Of a stretch of 64,000 nt of DNA, positions 63,602-64,000 are shown in pieces. The notes beneath the pieces were generated by a model that was not told the origin of the DNA, searched no databases, and saw nothing but the letters and a program-made list of their open reading frames with translations. Source of the stretch: Paenisporosarcina sp. FSL H8-0542 (GTDB lineage: Bacteria; Bacillota; Bacilli; Bacillales_A; Planococcaceae); assembly GCF_038632915.1 (NCBI RefSeq), contig NZ_CP152050.1, positions 817,501 through 881,500 of the forward strand, written 5' to 3'. The stretch's first letter is position 1. Every line of letters begins with the position of its first letter. The position numbers and the translations under genes were made by a program.

Positions 63602-64000
63602 TCATGAAATGGTCCGACTGGGATTGGTATCTTATTTTATGACAGAACCGGGAATCGAAGTTGTTGGAGAAGCGAGAAGTGGTAAAGAAGGAATCGCCTT
63701 AGCTAAAAAACATCTGCCCGATGTGATGCTGATGGACTTGTTAATGGAAGATGGCAATGGAATCGAAGCGACAAAAGAAATCCTGGCTTTTCATCCAACA
63801 TGTAAAATCATGATATTAACGAGCTATTATGATGAAGAACAAGTATTTCCAGCGCTCGAAGCAGGGGCTTTCAGCTATTTATTGAAAACGTTACCAGCCC
63901 ATAAAATTTCTGAGGCGATTCATGATGCCGTTAAAGGGCAGGCGACGATTGCCCCTAAAGTGACTGACTTGATGATGAAAAAGCTGCGTCCTAAAGAGCG
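63570..64000 (+). CDS. liaR: LiaR/VraR-type response regulator (3' end outside window)
   Basis: 143 codons visible. Receiver domain with DD at 10-11, phospho-acceptor Asp56 in VMLMDLLME, Thr/Ser in ILTSYY and Lys in YLLKTLPA; the LuxR-type DNA-binding domain begins at LRPKE and is cut off. ATG behind a perfect AAAAGGAGG, inside the liaS coding end. Confidence 0.93.
   Translation, partial: MKPIRIGITDDHEMVRLGLVSYFMTEPGIEVVGEARSGKEGIALAKKHLPDVMLMDLLMEDGNGIEATKEILAFHPTCKIMILTSYYDEEQVFPALEAGAFSYLLKTLPAHKISEAIHDAVKGQATIAPKVTDLMMKKLRPKE

Overview
The window looks like the chromosome of a low-GC, Gram-positive, endospore-forming member of the Bacillales, most plausibly Planococcaceae (Sporosarcina/Paenisporosarcina-like). 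That placement is inference. It rests on the rRNA-tRNA cluster, strong AGGAGG-type ribosome binding sites with many TTG/GTG starts, a YjcZ-type spore peptide, an Hpr/ScoC regulator, and a gene order that tracks the Bacillus subtilis yhc-yhe-yha-ecs region. No prophage, IS element, CRISPR array or defence island is visible.

Layout. 1-4650: 3' part of a 23S rRNA, a 5S rRNA and sixteen tRNA genes ending at an intrinsic terminator. 4690-13500: small and broken genes (including a decayed CPBP protease), then a B3/B4-domain protein, queG and trmL (tRNA wobble modification), a purine permease, an aldo-keto reductase, an RluA-type pseudouridine synthase, and a BdbC/thioredoxin-like disulfide pair. 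13600-20440: the yhcX-pgcA-(alkA)-yhcY-yhcZ-azr block, including a two-component system whose sensor has a cysteine-rich GAF region. 20600-28000: a long-form rsgA GTPase behind a leader ORF and terminator, a ycgR-ycgQ-like pair, lipoproteins, a CDF metal exporter and a CNNM/CorC-type membrane protein. 28000-31200: a compact operon of a ChrA-family transporter with kynureninase and kynurenine formamidase. 31400-35370: a BmrCD-type heterodimeric ABC exporter behind a leader peptide and two tandem terminators. 35600-39530: an MFS transporter, a CsoR-like pseudogene and yheE, a ferritin-like gene, yheB and yheA. 39500-41020: two promoter-terminator units without a gene (candidate small RNAs), a cold-shock gene and a small membrane protein. 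41300-51960: mepB-like, CPBP protease, yhaR, yhzC, an XRE-regulated small operon with a NatAB-type ABC transporter (yhaQ-yhaP), then the yhaO-yhaN-yhaM nuclease operon. 52300-61600: prsA, a spore peptide, yhaJ, hpr, yhaH, trpP (with a TRAP-type triplet array over its start), hit, ecsA-ecsB, a DUF3298 protein and yhaA. 61780-64000: a liaF-liaS-liaR-like cell-envelope stress operon, truncated by the window end.

Themes. (1) Conditional expression through leader ORFs: bmrCD and rsgA each lie behind a short, well-initiated ORF followed by an intrinsic terminator. (2) Tryptophan use: a kynurenine-pathway segment and a tryptophan transporter with an apparent TRAP site. (3) Protein secretion and envelope quality control: prsA, hpr, ecsAB, bdbC and liaFSR. 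(4) Recent gene loss: three recognisable remnants (CPBP protease, YnfA, CsoR-like), plus families of dispersed intergenic repeats.
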